DNA of 64,000 nucleotides from Arthrobacter_B sp038069765 (lineage in GTDB: Bacteria > Actinomycetota > Actinomycetes > Actinomycetales > Micrococcaceae), in the NCBI RefSeq assembly GCF_038069765.1, contig NZ_JBBPFS010000008.1, forward strand, positions 96,719 through 160,718. The letters are read 5' to 3'. The notes beneath the pieces were generated by a model. That model was not told where the DNA came from, searched no databases, and saw only the letters and a list, made by a program, of their open reading frames with translations. Below, piece after piece: positions 32,868-41,894 of this stretch. Both the position numbers and the translations under genes were made by a program. Numbering within the stretch: the stretch's first letter is position 1; every line of letters begins with the position of its first letter.

Positions 32868-34207
32868 GAGGAAGTCACTCCGGAGGTGGAAGGGGCAGCG
32901 GACTGCGGTGCGGTGGACGACGACGCGTCGGATGTTGAGGGCACAGCGGACGACGACGGGGCGTCACCGATGCTGTGCAGGCCGGTGGGGATGGTGCCGT
33001 TGACCAGGTAGTCGCCTACGGACCGGGCCTTGAACGCGCTCGGGTTGTGGGTGGCGACGGTGCGGGCGTTGCGCCAGTGCCGGTCCAGGCCCTTGCCGCG
33101 GCTGACGGCGGAGGCTCCGGTGACGTCGAACAGGGCGCTCGCGGCGTCCAGCACCAGGCCGGGCACCGCCACGTGGGCCTGCTGCACGGCCAGCTCGGCG
33201 CGCAGGAACGCCTCCTCGGGTGAAAGCCCCAGGGAAGGGTCGGCCGCGGCGTCCAGGTCGCGGGCCGCTGCGGTGACCACGGCCTCGGCGGTGTACACCT
33301 TGGCGGCGAGCCGGCCGACGTGTTCCTGAATAATCGGATCGTTGCGGAACAGCTCACCGGAGCCGGTGTTGAAGGTGCGGGTGCGGGACTGCACCAGTTC
33401 CACGGCGTCGCGCAGGGCTGCCCGGCCGATCCCGGCGAGGACGGCCAGCAGGAACAGCTGGAAAAACGCGGGTTCCAGGGTGCTGGTGACCTGGCGCTGC
33501 AGGATGTTCCCCGGTTCCACCGGAACGTCCTCAAACACGGCGGTGCCGGTGCCGGTGAGCGGCTGCCCGAAGCCGTCCCAGTCATCCGCGATGCTCACCT
33601 CCGGGGCGTCGGCGGGCACGACGGCGTACTGCCGTCCTTCCACCCCGGCGGTGCTGGCCATGACCACCACCCAGTCCGCGAAGATGCTGCCGGTGGTGTA
33701 GTACTTTTCCCCGTGCAGCAGCCACCGGCCGTCCTCCTGCCGCAGCGTGGTGGAAGTGGTGCCCAGAACGTTGCCGGAGCGCTCGGTGGCGGCGTTGCCG
33801 AAGATCTGCCCGGCCAGGATCCGCGGAAACCAGAGCTCCCGGAAGGCGGCCGGCTGCAGGGCGGCGGTCTCGCCGAACGCGAAGTGGGAGCGCAGCAGGT
33901 GCGCCACATTCGAGTCCGCTGCGGCGAGTTCGATCAGCAGCCGGAACAGGTGTTCGGCACTGACCGGGTCTCCGCCGTGCTCGGCCGGCACGCGCAGCGC
34001 GGTGAAGCCGGAGTCCTTGAGCCAGCCCACCTGCTCGAACGGCAGGGTCCGGGACTGTTCGCGGTCCAGGGCTCCGGCGGCAATGCGGTCAAAGACCGGA
34101 CGGAACCGGGCGGCGAGGTCCGCGTACCGGGCCTCGCCGGTGACGGGAGGGGTGTCGGGACGGGTGTCGGTTCGGTGGTCCAGGGGAAGGGTGCTGGTGC
34201 TGGTCAT
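32864..34207 (-). CDS. Acyl-CoA-dehydrogenase-like flavin monooxygenase (DszC/SfnB-like)
   Basis: The 447-residue protein has the three-part acyl-CoA dehydrogenase fold: helical N-terminus with RTLPFEQVGWLKDSGFTALR, middle beta domain with GEKYYTTGSIFADWVVVMAS, and C-terminal helices with GLDRHWRNARTVATHNPSAF. The set resembles the DszC/SfnB group, which includes flavin monooxygenases that oxidise sulfur compounds, rather than genuine acyl-CoA dehydrogenases. After the fold (about residue 415) comes an unusual ~30-residue Ser/Ala/Pro/Thr-rich tail ending SGVTSS. It probably acts in the same pathway as the LLM enzyme downstream, with which it overlaps by 4 nt. Confidence 0.88.
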   Translation of the reverse strand: MTSTSTLPLDHRTDTRPDTPPVTGEARYADLAARFRPVFDRIAAGALDREQSRTLPFEQVGWLKDSGFTALRVPAEHGGDPVSAEHLFRLLIELAAADSNVAHLLRSHFAFGETAALQPAAFRELWFPRILAGQIFGNAATERSGNVLGTTSTTLRQEDGRWLLHGEKYYTTGSIFADWVVVMASTAGVEGRQYAVVPADAPEVSIADDWDGFGQPLTGTGTAVFEDVPVEPGNILQRQVTSTLEPAFFQLFLLAVLAGIGRAALRDAVELVQSRTRTFNTGSGELFRNDPIIQEHVGRLAAKVYTAEAVVTAAARDLDAAADPSLGLSPEEAFLRAELAVQQAHVAVPGLVLDAASALFDVTGASAVSRGKGLDRHWRNARTVATHNPSAFKARSVGDYLVNGTIPTGLHSIGDAPSSSAVPSTSDASSSTAPQSAAPSTSGVTSS

Positions 34208-34262
34208 GCGGTTCCTTTCGGAAGGGAAGAGTGCAGGAAGAGAGACGGAGGAAGGAAACTGT

Positions 34263-36005
34263 TCAGACCCGGGAAGGAGCAGGATTTAGGGAAGGGGCCA
34301 GATTCCGGGATGCGGCGAGGTCGCGGAGCCGGTGGCCGGGGTTGGCAGCGAGGAGGCGCCGGGTGTACTCGCTGGCCGGATTGGCGAAGATCGCCGCTGT
34401 GGGCCCGGTTTCGACCAGCTGCCCGCGGTGCATGACGCCGACGTCGTCGGAGACCTGTTCCACCACGTGCAGGTCATGGGAAATGAACAGGTAGGACAGG
34501 CCGAGCTCCTCCTGCAATGACTTCAGCAGCTCCAGGACCTGTGCCTGGGTGAGGACATCCAGGGCGCTCAGGGCCTCGTCGAGGACCAGCGTCCGGGCGC
34601 CCGGTGCCAGCGCGCGGGCGATGGCCACCCGCTGCCGCTGGCCGCCGGACAGCTCCATCGGCCGGCTCCGTCCCAGGCGGGCGGGCAGATTGACCTGCTC
34701 CAGCAGCTCGGCCACCCGCGCCTTCTGCTCGGCCTGGGACCCCATCCGGTAGCTGCGCAGCGGTTCGCCGATGATGTCCTCGACGCTCAGCCGCGGATCC
34801 AGCGCGGTGTCCGGATTCTGGTAGACCAGCTGCAGGCTGCGCCAGAGCTCCCGCCGTGCCTTTCCCGCGGTGGCGGTGACGTCCTCGCCGGCAATCCGGA
34901 TGGTGCCGCCGGTGGGATCCAGCAGCCGCAGGATCAGCCGGGCGGTGGTGGATTTGCCGGAGCCGGATTCCCCGACGAGCGCGAAGGTGGTGCCGGCGCG
35001 GACCGCGAAGGACACTCCGTCCACGGCCCGGCGTTCGGTGCCGGTGCGGGAAAAGACTTTGGCCAGGTTGTGGACTTCCAGTGCGGGAACGCCGGACGAC
35101 GACGGCGGCAGGGCGGGTGGTTCGTCTGCCCGGTGCCCGGGGGAGGCCCCCGCGAGCAGCTGCACGGTGTACGGGTCCTCGGGCCGGGTCAGGATGTCCA
35201 GCACCGGGCGGTCCTCGCGGATGCGGCCGCTGTTCATCACGACCACCCGCGAGGCGTAGTCGGTGGCGACGGCCAGGTCATGCGTGACAAAGAGGACGGC
35301 GGTTCCGTAGGTGGTGGCAAGCCGCCCGAAGACCTCCAGCACGCGGCTTTGCACCGTGACGTCCAGGGCCGAGGTCGGTTCGTCGGCAATGAGCAGGTCC
35401 GGCTGCAGGGCGAAGGCGATGGCGATGAGGACCCGCTGCTTCAGCCCGCCGGAGAGTTCATGCGGATACTGGCGCATGCGTTCTTCCGGGCGGTCGATGC
35501 CGACGAGTTCCAGCAGCCGGATAACCTCCCCGCGCAGTTCCGCCCGGGTGAGCCGTTTTCCGCGGGGTACGGCCTCGGGGTGCAGGCGGAAGATCTCGGC
35601 AACCTGGGTTCCGATGGTTTTCACCGGGTCCAGGGAGGCTCCGGGATCCTGAGGAACCAGACCGATCCGGCGGCCGCGCAGCCGCCGGAAGCCGCCGTCG
35701 GCAAGGCCGGTCAGGTCCTGGCCGTCGAAGGTGATGGTCCCGGCGGTGATGCGCCCGGTATCCGGCAGCAGCCCGATGATGGCCTTGGCCAGAGTGGATT
35801 TTCCGGACCCGGATTCGCCGACGATTGCGACCACTTCGCCGCGGTTCACCTCGAGGTCGACGCCGGCGGCCGCCGGGGCGGCAGTGTTGCCGGAGCGGGA
35901 AAGGGCGCGGCCGTACTCGATGGTCAGGCCGCGCACCGAGAGCAGGGAGCGCACAGGAGAGTCAGCGGCGGACGGGAGGGAGGATGGTCCTGTGGAGGAG
36001 TTCAT
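34263..36005 (-). CDS. Dipeptide/oligopeptide-type ABC transporter ATPase, fused DppD-DppF type
   Basis: The ATG at 36005 (AAAGGAAT 6 nt upstream) gives 580 residues. Two complete ATPase modules are fused: the first has GESGSGKSTLAKAIIGLLP, LSGGLKQRVLIAIA and LLIADEPTSALDV; the second has GESGSGKSTTARLILRLLD, LSGGQRQRVAIARAL and LVLDEALSALDV. Note LDEAL instead of LDEPT in the second Walker B/D-loop, a variation also seen in other fused DppDF proteins. A short C-terminal tail after the second module follows the family end. It powers the importer encoded directly upstream. Confidence 0.95.
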   Translation of the reverse strand: MNSSTGPSSLPSAADSPVRSLLSVRGLTIEYGRALSRSGNTAAPAAAGVDLEVNRGEVVAIVGESGSGKSTLAKAIIGLLPDTGRITAGTITFDGQDLTGLADGGFRRLRGRRIGLVPQDPGASLDPVKTIGTQVAEIFRLHPEAVPRGKRLTRAELRGEVIRLLELVGIDRPEERMRQYPHELSGGLKQRVLIAIAFALQPDLLIADEPTSALDVTVQSRVLEVFGRLATTYGTAVLFVTHDLAVATDYASRVVVMNSGRIREDRPVLDILTRPEDPYTVQLLAGASPGHRADEPPALPPSSSGVPALEVHNLAKVFSRTGTERRAVDGVSFAVRAGTTFALVGESGSGKSTTARLILRLLDPTGGTIRIAGEDVTATAGKARRELWRSLQLVYQNPDTALDPRLSVEDIIGEPLRSYRMGSQAEQKARVAELLEQVNLPARLGRSRPMELSGGQRQRVAIARALAPGARTLVLDEALSALDVLTQAQVLELLKSLQEELGLSYLFISHDLHVVEQVSDDVGVMHRGQLVETGPTAAIFANPASEYTRRLLAANPGHRLRDLAASRNLAPSLNPAPSRV

Positions 36006-36019
36006 GCGGGATTCCTTTC

Positions 36020-36907
36020 TCAGAACCGGAAGCTCTTGAGCAGTTGCCGGCCGAGGGCGGCCAGCAGGACCACGGCGGCGACAATGACGAGGCCGGGCAG
36101 GGTGGTCATCCACCAGGCGGTGCCCAGATACTGGCGGCCCTCGGCAATCAGCAGCCCCCATTCAGGCTCGGGCGGAGGTGCGCCGAAGCCGAGGAAACCC
36201 AGCGACGAGACCACGAGGATGGCTGCACCCAAATCCACGGCGACGAGTGAGAGCACCGGGCCGGCGGCGTTGGGCAGCAGGTGCCGGCGCAGCACGGTCC
36301 AGTAGGTGCCGCCGGTGAGGAAGGCAGCCTCGACAAACTCCAGGTTCCGCACCCGCAGGACCTCGGCCCGGACCACCCGGGCGAAGGAGGCGATGACGGC
36401 GATGCCCACCCCCAGGCCCAGGGACACTGGCCCCGGGGCGGACGCCGTGACGATGATCAGCGCGATCAGGAAGCCCGGAACGGCGAGCAGGACATCGACC
36501 AGACGCATGGTGACGGCGTCAGCGGCGCGTCCGCCGGTGGCAGCGAGGACTCCGATTCCGGTTCCGGCCACGAGTCCGATCAGCACGGCCAGGCCGGCGG
36601 TCAGGAAGGTCTGCGACGTTCCGTGCACCACGCGGGCAAACACGTCCCGACCCAGGTGGTCGGTGCCGAACCAGTGCTCGAAAGTGGGGGCCTGGAACTT
36701 CTCCTGCGGGATCCCGCTGATCGGATCCTGTCCGGTGAAGAGCCCGGGAAAGAGCGCCGCCGCGGCGATCAGCAGCACCGGCAGCAGGGTCAGGGCGAGG
36801 GCGGGACGGAAACCCGGCCGCCGTCGTCGTCGTGCCGGTGCGGCGGGCGGGTCTGCTGCACCGGGCGCAACGTCGCCGGGTGCTGCGGAAGGGGAAAGCA
36901 AAGTCAT
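36020..36907 (-). CDS. ABC transporter permease, DppC/OppC type
   Basis: The 295-residue protein has an N-terminal membrane segment after a Pro/Arg-rich cytoplasmic start, then five more segments. It shows GTDHLGRDVFARVVHGT (the OppC-type region after segment 1) and the EAA loop ALTGG-like EFVEAAFLTGGTYWTVLRRHLLPN. It forms the channel with the DppB-type protein. Gaps to its neighbours are 14-23 nt, so it is within the operon. Confidence 0.93.
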   Translation of the reverse strand: MTLLSPSAAPGDVAPGAADPPAAPARRRRRPGFRPALALTLLPVLLIAAAALFPGLFTGQDPISGIPQEKFQAPTFEHWFGTDHLGRDVFARVVHGTSQTFLTAGLAVLIGLVAGTGIGVLAATGGRAADAVTMRLVDVLLAVPGFLIALIIVTASAPGPVSLGLGVGIAVIASFARVVRAEVLRVRNLEFVEAAFLTGGTYWTVLRRHLLPNAAGPVLSLVAVDLGAAILVVSSLGFLGFGAPPPEPEWGLLIAEGRQYLGTAWWMTTLPGLVIVAAVVLLAALGRQLLKSFRF

Positions 36908-36930
36908 GGGAAGTCCTCGGGAGAGCGGTG

Positions 36931-37890
36931 TCAGGAGGCCAAAGCGGGGGCTGAACCCTGCCTGGCGTCTTTGAGGATGCGCGGATCCAGCAGGGGGTGC
37001 AGCAGATCCACGAGGAGGTTGACGGCCACAAACACCGTGGCCGTGAGCAGCACCAGGCCCTGGACCAGGGGCACGTCCTGGGTGGTGACCGCTTGCAGGA
37101 CCACCGAGCCGAGGCCGGCGCGGGCAAACACGGTTTCGGTGATCACGGATCCCGCGAACAGCGTGCCCACGGTGATGCCCAGGATGGACAGGGCGGGTCC
37201 GGCGGCGTTCTGAAGCGCGTGGCGGCAGAAGATCCAGGCCGGAGAAGCGCCTTTGGCCCGGAGCACGTCAATGAACGGCTGCCGGTAAACCTGCTCCACG
37301 CTCTTGAGCAGCACCTGCGCCATGGGCGCCGAGACATGGACGGCGAGCACGAGCACCGGGACGGCGAGGGACAGGAAGGACCCGTCGGGGAACAGCGGCA
37401 GCAGGCCCAGCCGGATGGAGAGCAGCTCCAAGAGCACGAGCCCCAGCCAGAACACCGGTACGGCGGAAAACAGCGGCGGCAGGTTCGCCAAAGCCCGCCG
37501 CAGCACCGGCCACGGTGCCAGGGTGGCCGCCGCGACCACGGCCAGGGCAATGACGACGGCGGTCGCCAGCGCCGAGCCGGCCAGCGCGAGGGTGGAACCG
37601 AGGGCTCCGCCGATGCGCTCGGTCACCGGTTCGCCCGAGGTCAGGGAGTAGCCGACGTCGCCGCCCAGCAGCGCTGCCAGCTGCGCCAGGTACTGGATGA
37701 GCAGCGGCTGGTCGTAGCCGTACTGGGCTTTCATGGTGTCGATCGCGGCCTGGTCCACCGCGGAATCGGAGGTCAGGAAGATGGTGACCGGATCACTGGG
37801 CAGCAGCTGCACGGCGAGGAAAATCAGGGTGTAGGCGAGCCAGACCACCAGCAGGGCCTGCCCGATCCGGTGCGCCAGATAGCGGGCCAT
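36931..37890 (-). CDS. ABC transporter permease, DppB/OppB type
   Basis: The 319-residue protein starts MARYLAHRIGQALLVVWLAYTLIF, the typical OppB first membrane segment, followed by an outside loop with QYGYDQPLLIQYLAQLAALL. The inner-membrane-complex motif is IDVLRAKGASPAWIFCRHAL. It is the channel partner of the DppC-type protein and starts 2 nt after the substrate-binding-protein gene. Confidence 0.93.
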   Translation of the reverse strand: MARYLAHRIGQALLVVWLAYTLIFLAVQLLPSDPVTIFLTSDSAVDQAAIDTMKAQYGYDQPLLIQYLAQLAALLGGDVGYSLTSGEPVTERIGGALGSTLALAGSALATAVVIALAVVAAATLAPWPVLRRALANLPPLFSAVPVFWLGLVLLELLSIRLGLLPLFPDGSFLSLAVPVLVLAVHVSAPMAQVLLKSVEQVYRQPFIDVLRAKGASPAWIFCRHALQNAAGPALSILGITVGTLFAGSVITETVFARAGLGSVVLQAVTTQDVPLVQGLVLLTATVFVAVNLLVDLLHPLLDPRILKDARQGSAPALAS

Positions 37891-37892
37891 GC

Positions 37893-39578
37893 TTAGCCGT
37901 CCGCTTTCCAGGCGCTCTGGAAGATGGGCGCCGTGCCGGAGGTGAAGTCAATGTGGGTGTTGCGGTGCGCGCCGTAGACCTGGACTTCGTCCCAGAGGAC
38001 CAGGGAGAAGGCCTTGTCCACCACGAGCGCCTGCTGTTCCGCCGCCAGGACCTCGTCCCGTTCCGGGCCCGGGGCCGCGGCGCGCTCGGCGGCGAACAGG
38101 GCGTTCAGCTCCGGGTCCGAGGTGTGCGTCATGGTGTTGTTGGCCGGTTCGAAGATGGGACCGAGTCCGGCGTAGATGAACTGGCGGGTGCCGAAGAATT
38201 CCACCTTGGGATCGGGCATGGCCGTGGTGAGGAAGGTGTTGTCGCCGGCACGGTTGTTCAGCTTCACGCCGATCTGCCGCCACTGCTGCTCGATCAGTTC
38301 GAAGGCCGGTTTGATGACCACTGAGTTGTTGGAGCTGGTGACGGTGACCTCGAGTTTCTCGCCGTCCTTCTCGCGGATGCCGTCGCTGCCTTCCTGCCAG
38401 CCGGCGTCGTCCAGCAGCTGCTGGGCTTTCTCCGGGTTGTAGGCCAGGTCAGCGCTCAGGTCCACGAATCCGGGGGCCTGGTGGTTCAGGACCGACGCCG
38501 CCAGAGTGTAGCTCTCGGAGAGCACCGTGTCCTTGATGGTCTGCCGGTCGATGCCCGCCTGCAGGGCCTGCCGCACGGCGGGATCGGCCAGCTTTCCGCT
38601 GCCGGTCCGCACGGCTCCCATGTTCACCGTGAGGTCCACGCCGTCGGCCGCGAGCACCTGGTTGCCGCTGGATGCCAGTGCGGCCTCGTCCACCGGCTGC
38701 AGGCCGCGGACCAGATCTACCTGGCCGGACTGCACGGCGCCGGCGCGGTGCGCGACCTCGGGCAGGTATTTGATGACCACCTTGTCCAGGTGGGCCTCGC
38801 CCGGGTTCTCCGCCCCGTCCGGAGCCCAGGCGTAGCCGTCCCGCTTGGCGAGCACGACTTCCTCATCGGGCTTTTCGGATTCGTAGACGAAGGGCCCGGA
38901 GCCGGAAATGGACGAGATGGCCGACTGCCCGGCCGCGTCCTTCTGCAATGTGGCCGGGGAGACGAGTCCGGCAGTGACGGAGGAGGTGGCGCGCAGGAAG
39001 TTGGAGTTCGGGGCGTTCAACGTGACCACCACCTGGTCCGTGCCGGTTACTTCGCTGGTTTGGTAGCCGGCGAAGTCCACGTTCGGCTGGATCTGGGCGG
39101 CGGGAAGGCCCAGGCCAAAGCTGTCCAGGTTGGCCTTCACCGCCGCGGCGTCCAGCGGGGTGCCGTCGCTGAACGTGACGCCGGGGCGGATGGTGAAGGT
39201 GAATTCGGTGCTGTCGGCGTTGGCCGAGAAGGCCGAGGCGATCCAGGGAACCAGCTCACCCTTCTCCGGATCAAAGTAGGTCAGCCGGTCCAGCACCGAG
39301 TTCAGCACGTTGGATTTCTCGTAAAACCGCGCGGCCTGGGTCTGCCAGTTGTTGATGGGGGTGACCTCGGCGTACACCAGCGTGCCGCCGTCGACCGGTT
39401 CACCGGACGTACCCGCTGGGGCGTTGGCGCCTGCTGTCTGGGAACCGGATCCGCAGGCAGACAGGGTCAGTGCCGCCGCGGCCAGGAGCGCCGCGACCCG
39501 CAGGGGAGTGCGGGAAGCAACCGAGGTGCGGGAGGTGCGGGCCGCAAATATGCGGGGGGATCGGGGGGAGTCGTGCAT
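37893..39578 (-). CDS. ABC transporter substrate-binding lipoprotein (SBP family 5)
   Basis: The ATG at 39578 (AGAGGA 4-5 nt upstream) gives 561 residues; a TTG/ATG further upstream at 39608 is less likely. A long signal peptide ends in the lipobox LSACGSG. The body is a family 5 solute-binding protein: FTFTIRPGVTFSDGTPLDAAAVKANLDSF near residue ~115, later QALQAGIDRQTIKDTVLSES and LLDDAGWQEGSDGIREKDG. Despite the peptide/nickel family name, the SAM riboswitch in front points to uptake of an organosulfur substrate. It is the first gene of the six-gene operon. Confidence 0.93.
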   Translation of the reverse strand: MHDSPRSPRIFAARTSRTSVASRTPLRVAALLAAAALTLSACGSGSQTAGANAPAGTSGEPVDGGTLVYAEVTPINNWQTQAARFYEKSNVLNSVLDRLTYFDPEKGELVPWIASAFSANADSTEFTFTIRPGVTFSDGTPLDAAAVKANLDSFGLGLPAAQIQPNVDFAGYQTSEVTGTDQVVVTLNAPNSNFLRATSSVTAGLVSPATLQKDAAGQSAISSISGSGPFVYESEKPDEEVVLAKRDGYAWAPDGAENPGEAHLDKVVIKYLPEVAHRAGAVQSGQVDLVRGLQPVDEAALASSGNQVLAADGVDLTVNMGAVRTGSGKLADPAVRQALQAGIDRQTIKDTVLSESYTLAASVLNHQAPGFVDLSADLAYNPEKAQQLLDDAGWQEGSDGIREKDGEKLEVTVTSSNNSVVIKPAFELIEQQWRQIGVKLNNRAGDNTFLTTAMPDPKVEFFGTRQFIYAGLGPIFEPANNTMTHTSDPELNALFAAERAAAPGPERDEVLAAEQQALVVDKAFSLVLWDEVQVYGAHRNTHIDFTSGTAPIFQSAWKADG

Positions 39579-39673
39579 GGGATCCTCTCGGGTCGCACCG
39601 AGGAACACGGCATTCGAGCACGCAGGAGCCGCTGCTGCACAGCTCTGCAGCTAGGGCCCAACGGGGAAGTGAG

Positions 39674-39759
39674 TCCATCGGTCCTGGCATGAGCACCGGC
39701 CCCGAAGGGTGGTTGCTGCGGCGTCAACGAGCCAGGTCTCTCAGCCGCTCTGGATGGGA
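39674..39759 (-). promoter_or_regulatory. SAM riboswitch (S-box, SAM-I type)
   Basis: Read on the minus strand, the segment starts with P1 CCCATC (39754-39759), then AGAGCGGCTGAGAGACC, GGCTCGTTGACGCC, GCAGCAACC, a hairpin ACCCTTCGGGG, the GGTGCTCATGCC block and ends with GATGGA closing P1 (39674-39679). These are the conserved blocks and kink-turn of the SAM-I family in its actinobacterial variant. About 95 nt separate it from the start codon. A CTCGG/CCGAG hairpin just before the Shine-Dalgarno suggests translational control (inference). High SAM, meaning sulfur plenty, would switch off the downstream operon. Confidence 0.9.
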
Positions 39760-39889
39760 AATGTCCGGATTCGAGAAGCGGACACCACCATGGAAGCTTG
39801 GCGGAGGCCGCCCGGGCAAGAGAATGACGCCGCGTTGCCGCAAACTCCGCAGCGTGACGTCATGCGTCTCTTCCTGCGTCACACAGGTG

Positions 39890-40402
39890 TCATAAACGTC
39901 CGCGGAGCAGGCGGTTCGGCCGGCGCGACGGCGTGCGGGCGGGCTTGGCGGCGGACCGTTCCCCGGGTGCCCGGTAACGCACGCGCCGCCCGGCGTCGCT
40001 GAGCAGTTTCACGCCGTCGACCATTGTTTCGCGCAGTTCCATCAGTGCGAACTGGTACCGCTCCGGCGCCCGGGAGGAATCACGGAGGTAGCGGGTGCAG
40101 GCTGCGGACATGCGCATCAGCACATCGGTGTTGGCGGATCCGCTGCGCAGATGGGCGAGGGTTTCGATCATGCGCTCGCGTGCATCCAGCACGGTGGCGC
40201 GGCAGCGTTCCTCGTCGCCGGCGCCCTGGATCACCTGCGGTTCGATCGGGGCCAGCGGACGCTTCAGGTGCAGATCCGTGACGAGTGCGTTCAGGGCCGC
40301 ATTTTCGTCGCGGCGGTCAATGCCTGCCCGGATGCTCCAGCCGGCGGCGGTTCCCAGAACGAGCGCCGCGAGGGCCAGGAGGGACACTGCCAGCCAGTCC
40401 AT
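39890..40402 (-). CDS. Small membrane-anchored protein of unknown function
   Basis: The 170-residue protein begins with one membrane segment (WLAVSLLALAALVLGTAAGWSI, residues ~3-24). A helical domain follows (about residues 30-140, with CRATVLDARERMIETLAHLRSG, MSAACTRYLRDSS and ERYQFALMELRETMVDGVKLL), then an Arg/Pro-rich tail. No family was recognised. GGAGG lies 6 nt before the ATG. The Cys pair in the helical part is conserved-looking but unproven. It is read away from the SAM riboswitch and stands alone. Confidence 0.7.
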   Translation of the reverse strand: MDWLAVSLLALAALVLGTAAGWSIRAGIDRRDENAALNALVTDLHLKRPLAPIEPQVIQGAGDEERCRATVLDARERMIETLAHLRSGSANTDVLMRMSAACTRYLRDSSRAPERYQFALMELRETMVDGVKLLSDAGRRVRYRAPGERSAAKPARTPSRRPNRLLRGRL

Positions 40403-40642
40403 ACAAGACCTCCGGAAGAAGCGTTCTTCTACGGTACCCGGCGGGGCTGACCGGAGGACAGGGCTGCGGCCCGTTCCCGGCTTGCGGGCGGGCAGTTAGC
40501 GGCTAGCCCTCAGGATCCTGACAACTGCGGCAGCCCAGCCGTAAGCCCTTTCTGGTGATACGGACCCGACATGTCCGCATCGCCGCTGCACCCGCGCTTT
40601 TTTCGGACCTAGCGTGAAGTATCCCGAGCGGAGGAGAAGCAG

Positions 40643-40897
40643 ATGGCAATGACGATAGACCTGGCCCGCGCCGTGCACCGCGAACGCTTGGCGGAAGCCG
40701 AATCCAGACGCAGGTGGCGGGAGGCGCGGCGCGTGGCCAGAGAACGAGACGCCGCGGCAAGAGACACCGGAGAAAGAGATACCGGAGAGCGAAAGGCAAA
40801 GCCGGAGCCGGCCCGCGGGCCCGCGGTCGAATGGCCGGTCTTTACGCTGCGGATCGGGCGTTTCCAACTGGTGGGCTTTCGGACCGTGCGGCTGTAA
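40643..40897 (+). CDS. Small highly charged protein of unknown function
   Basis: The 84-residue product is rich in Arg, Glu and Ala (an RERLAEAESRRRWREARRVA helix, then a DTGERDTGERK duplication) and ends in a short hydrophobic-aromatic part (WPVFTLRIGRFQLVGFRTVRL). GGAGGAGAA about 6 nt before the ATG supports translation. No family recognised. The 3' end, including the stop, is inside a 16-bp tandem duplication. Confidence 0.55.
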   Translation: MAMTIDLARAVHRERLAEAESRRRWREARRVARERDAAARDTGERDTGERKAKPEPARGPAVEWPVFTLRIGRFQLVGFRTVRL

Positions 40898-40914
40898 AAC
40901 CGTGCGGCTGTAAA
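40883..40914. repeat. 16-bp tandem duplication across a stop codon
   Basis: ACCGTGCGGCTGTAAA occurs twice in direct succession (40883-40898 and 40899-40914) with no mismatch. The first copy holds the last codons and TAA of the small charged protein. The same unit length and placement as the array at 23430-23493 is notable. Confidence 0.95.
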
Positions 40915-40998
40915 AAAGGGCCTTCGGCGGTAGCGGGCACTGCGGCTAGGTTCGGGACTGTATGACGGTCAAACGTCCTGCACAGGCACTGTTACTCT

Positions 40999-41862
40999 AT
41001 GGCTGATGCAATTGCATCTAAAAATGTTGCTAACGTCCCGGGGGATCCTTTGCTATTTCGACCTATACAGTCCTGCCCAAAATCGGCCAAGGGCGGCAGA
41101 TCGGAACAGCATCGGCGTCAGCGGGCTCTCGCGGTTGCCGGCCTGACAGCGGTGGTCCTGGCCGTCGCGGGTTGCGGAACCGAAGAGGCGGAACCTGCTG
41201 CGGCTTCCTCCTCCCCGTCCGCAACCAGGAGCGCAACCCCGACTCCGACTCCTTCGGCGACTTCCACGGTCGTCGCCGGTAAGCCGTGCTTCGGAGCCGG
41301 TAAGACCGAGACCGTGAGGACCGCGGCCAGCCCCAGCCCGACGCCGTCGTCGTCGGCCTCGGCGTCGCGGGTTCCCACCAAGTCCCCCTCGCCTTCGGCC
41401 ACCAGCACTCCCACGCCGTCATTCTCGTCCAGCACATCGGTGGTCTTTGTCTGCACCGAGGACGACGACGGCGCCTTGATCTGGATGGACAAGGACAGTT
41501 CCACCCGGATCCTCGCGGACCGGCAGGCGGCAGCGGACCAGAAGGAAGCTGACGAGCGGGCAGCCGCAGAGGCAGCAGAAGCGCAGCGCATCGCCGATGA
41601 CCAGGCGCTAGCCGATGCCCAGGCTGCTGAGGCCCAGCGCCTGGCCGATGAGCAGGCGGCGCAGCAGTACATTCCCCCGGAGCCTCCCGCCCCGGCTCCG
41701 GTCCCGGCCCCCGCGCCCGCCCCGGCTCCTGCACCGCCCGCGCCGGCCTACTACCCGAACTGCACGGCAGCCCGCAACGCCGGAGCGGCGCCGGTTTACA
41801 TCGGCAGCCCCGGCTACGGCACGCATCTGGACCGGGACGGCGACGGCGTCGGCTGCGAGTAG
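40999..41862 (+). CDS. Exported lipoprotein with C-terminal Excalibur calcium-binding domain
   Basis: The 287-residue form has ~45 residues before the hydrophobic signal segment ALAVAGLTAVVLAVAGC, so translation may really begin at TTG 41050 (GGGGGAT upstream). The lipobox is AVAGC. A long Ser/Thr/Pro-rich linker, a small middle part with paired Cys (GKPCFGAGKTE ... VFVCTEDDDG), an Ala/Glu/Gln coiled-coil stretch (about residues 175-222) and a Pro/Ala spacer follow. They lead to the Excalibur domain: YYPNCTAARNAGAAPVYIG and HLDRDGDGVGCE with its DxDxDG calcium loop. It is likely a cell-envelope protein. A 13-bp perfect-stem hairpin follows the gene. Confidence 0.88.
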   Translation: MADAIASKNVANVPGDPLLFRPIQSCPKSAKGGRSEQHRRQRALAVAGLTAVVLAVAGCGTEEAEPAAASSSPSATRSATPTPTPSATSTVVAGKPCFGAGKTETVRTAASPSPTPSSSASASRVPTKSPSPSATSTPTPSFSSSTSVVFVCTEDDDGALIWMDKDSSTRILADRQAAADQKEADERAAAEAAEAQRIADDQALADAQAAEAQRLADEQAAQQYIPPEPPAPAPVPAPAPAPAPAPPAPAYYPNCTAARNAGAAPVYIGSPGYGTHLDRDGDGVGCE

Positions 41863-41894
41863 CGGCCCCTGACCAGACGGCCGGAGCAGCCGTG

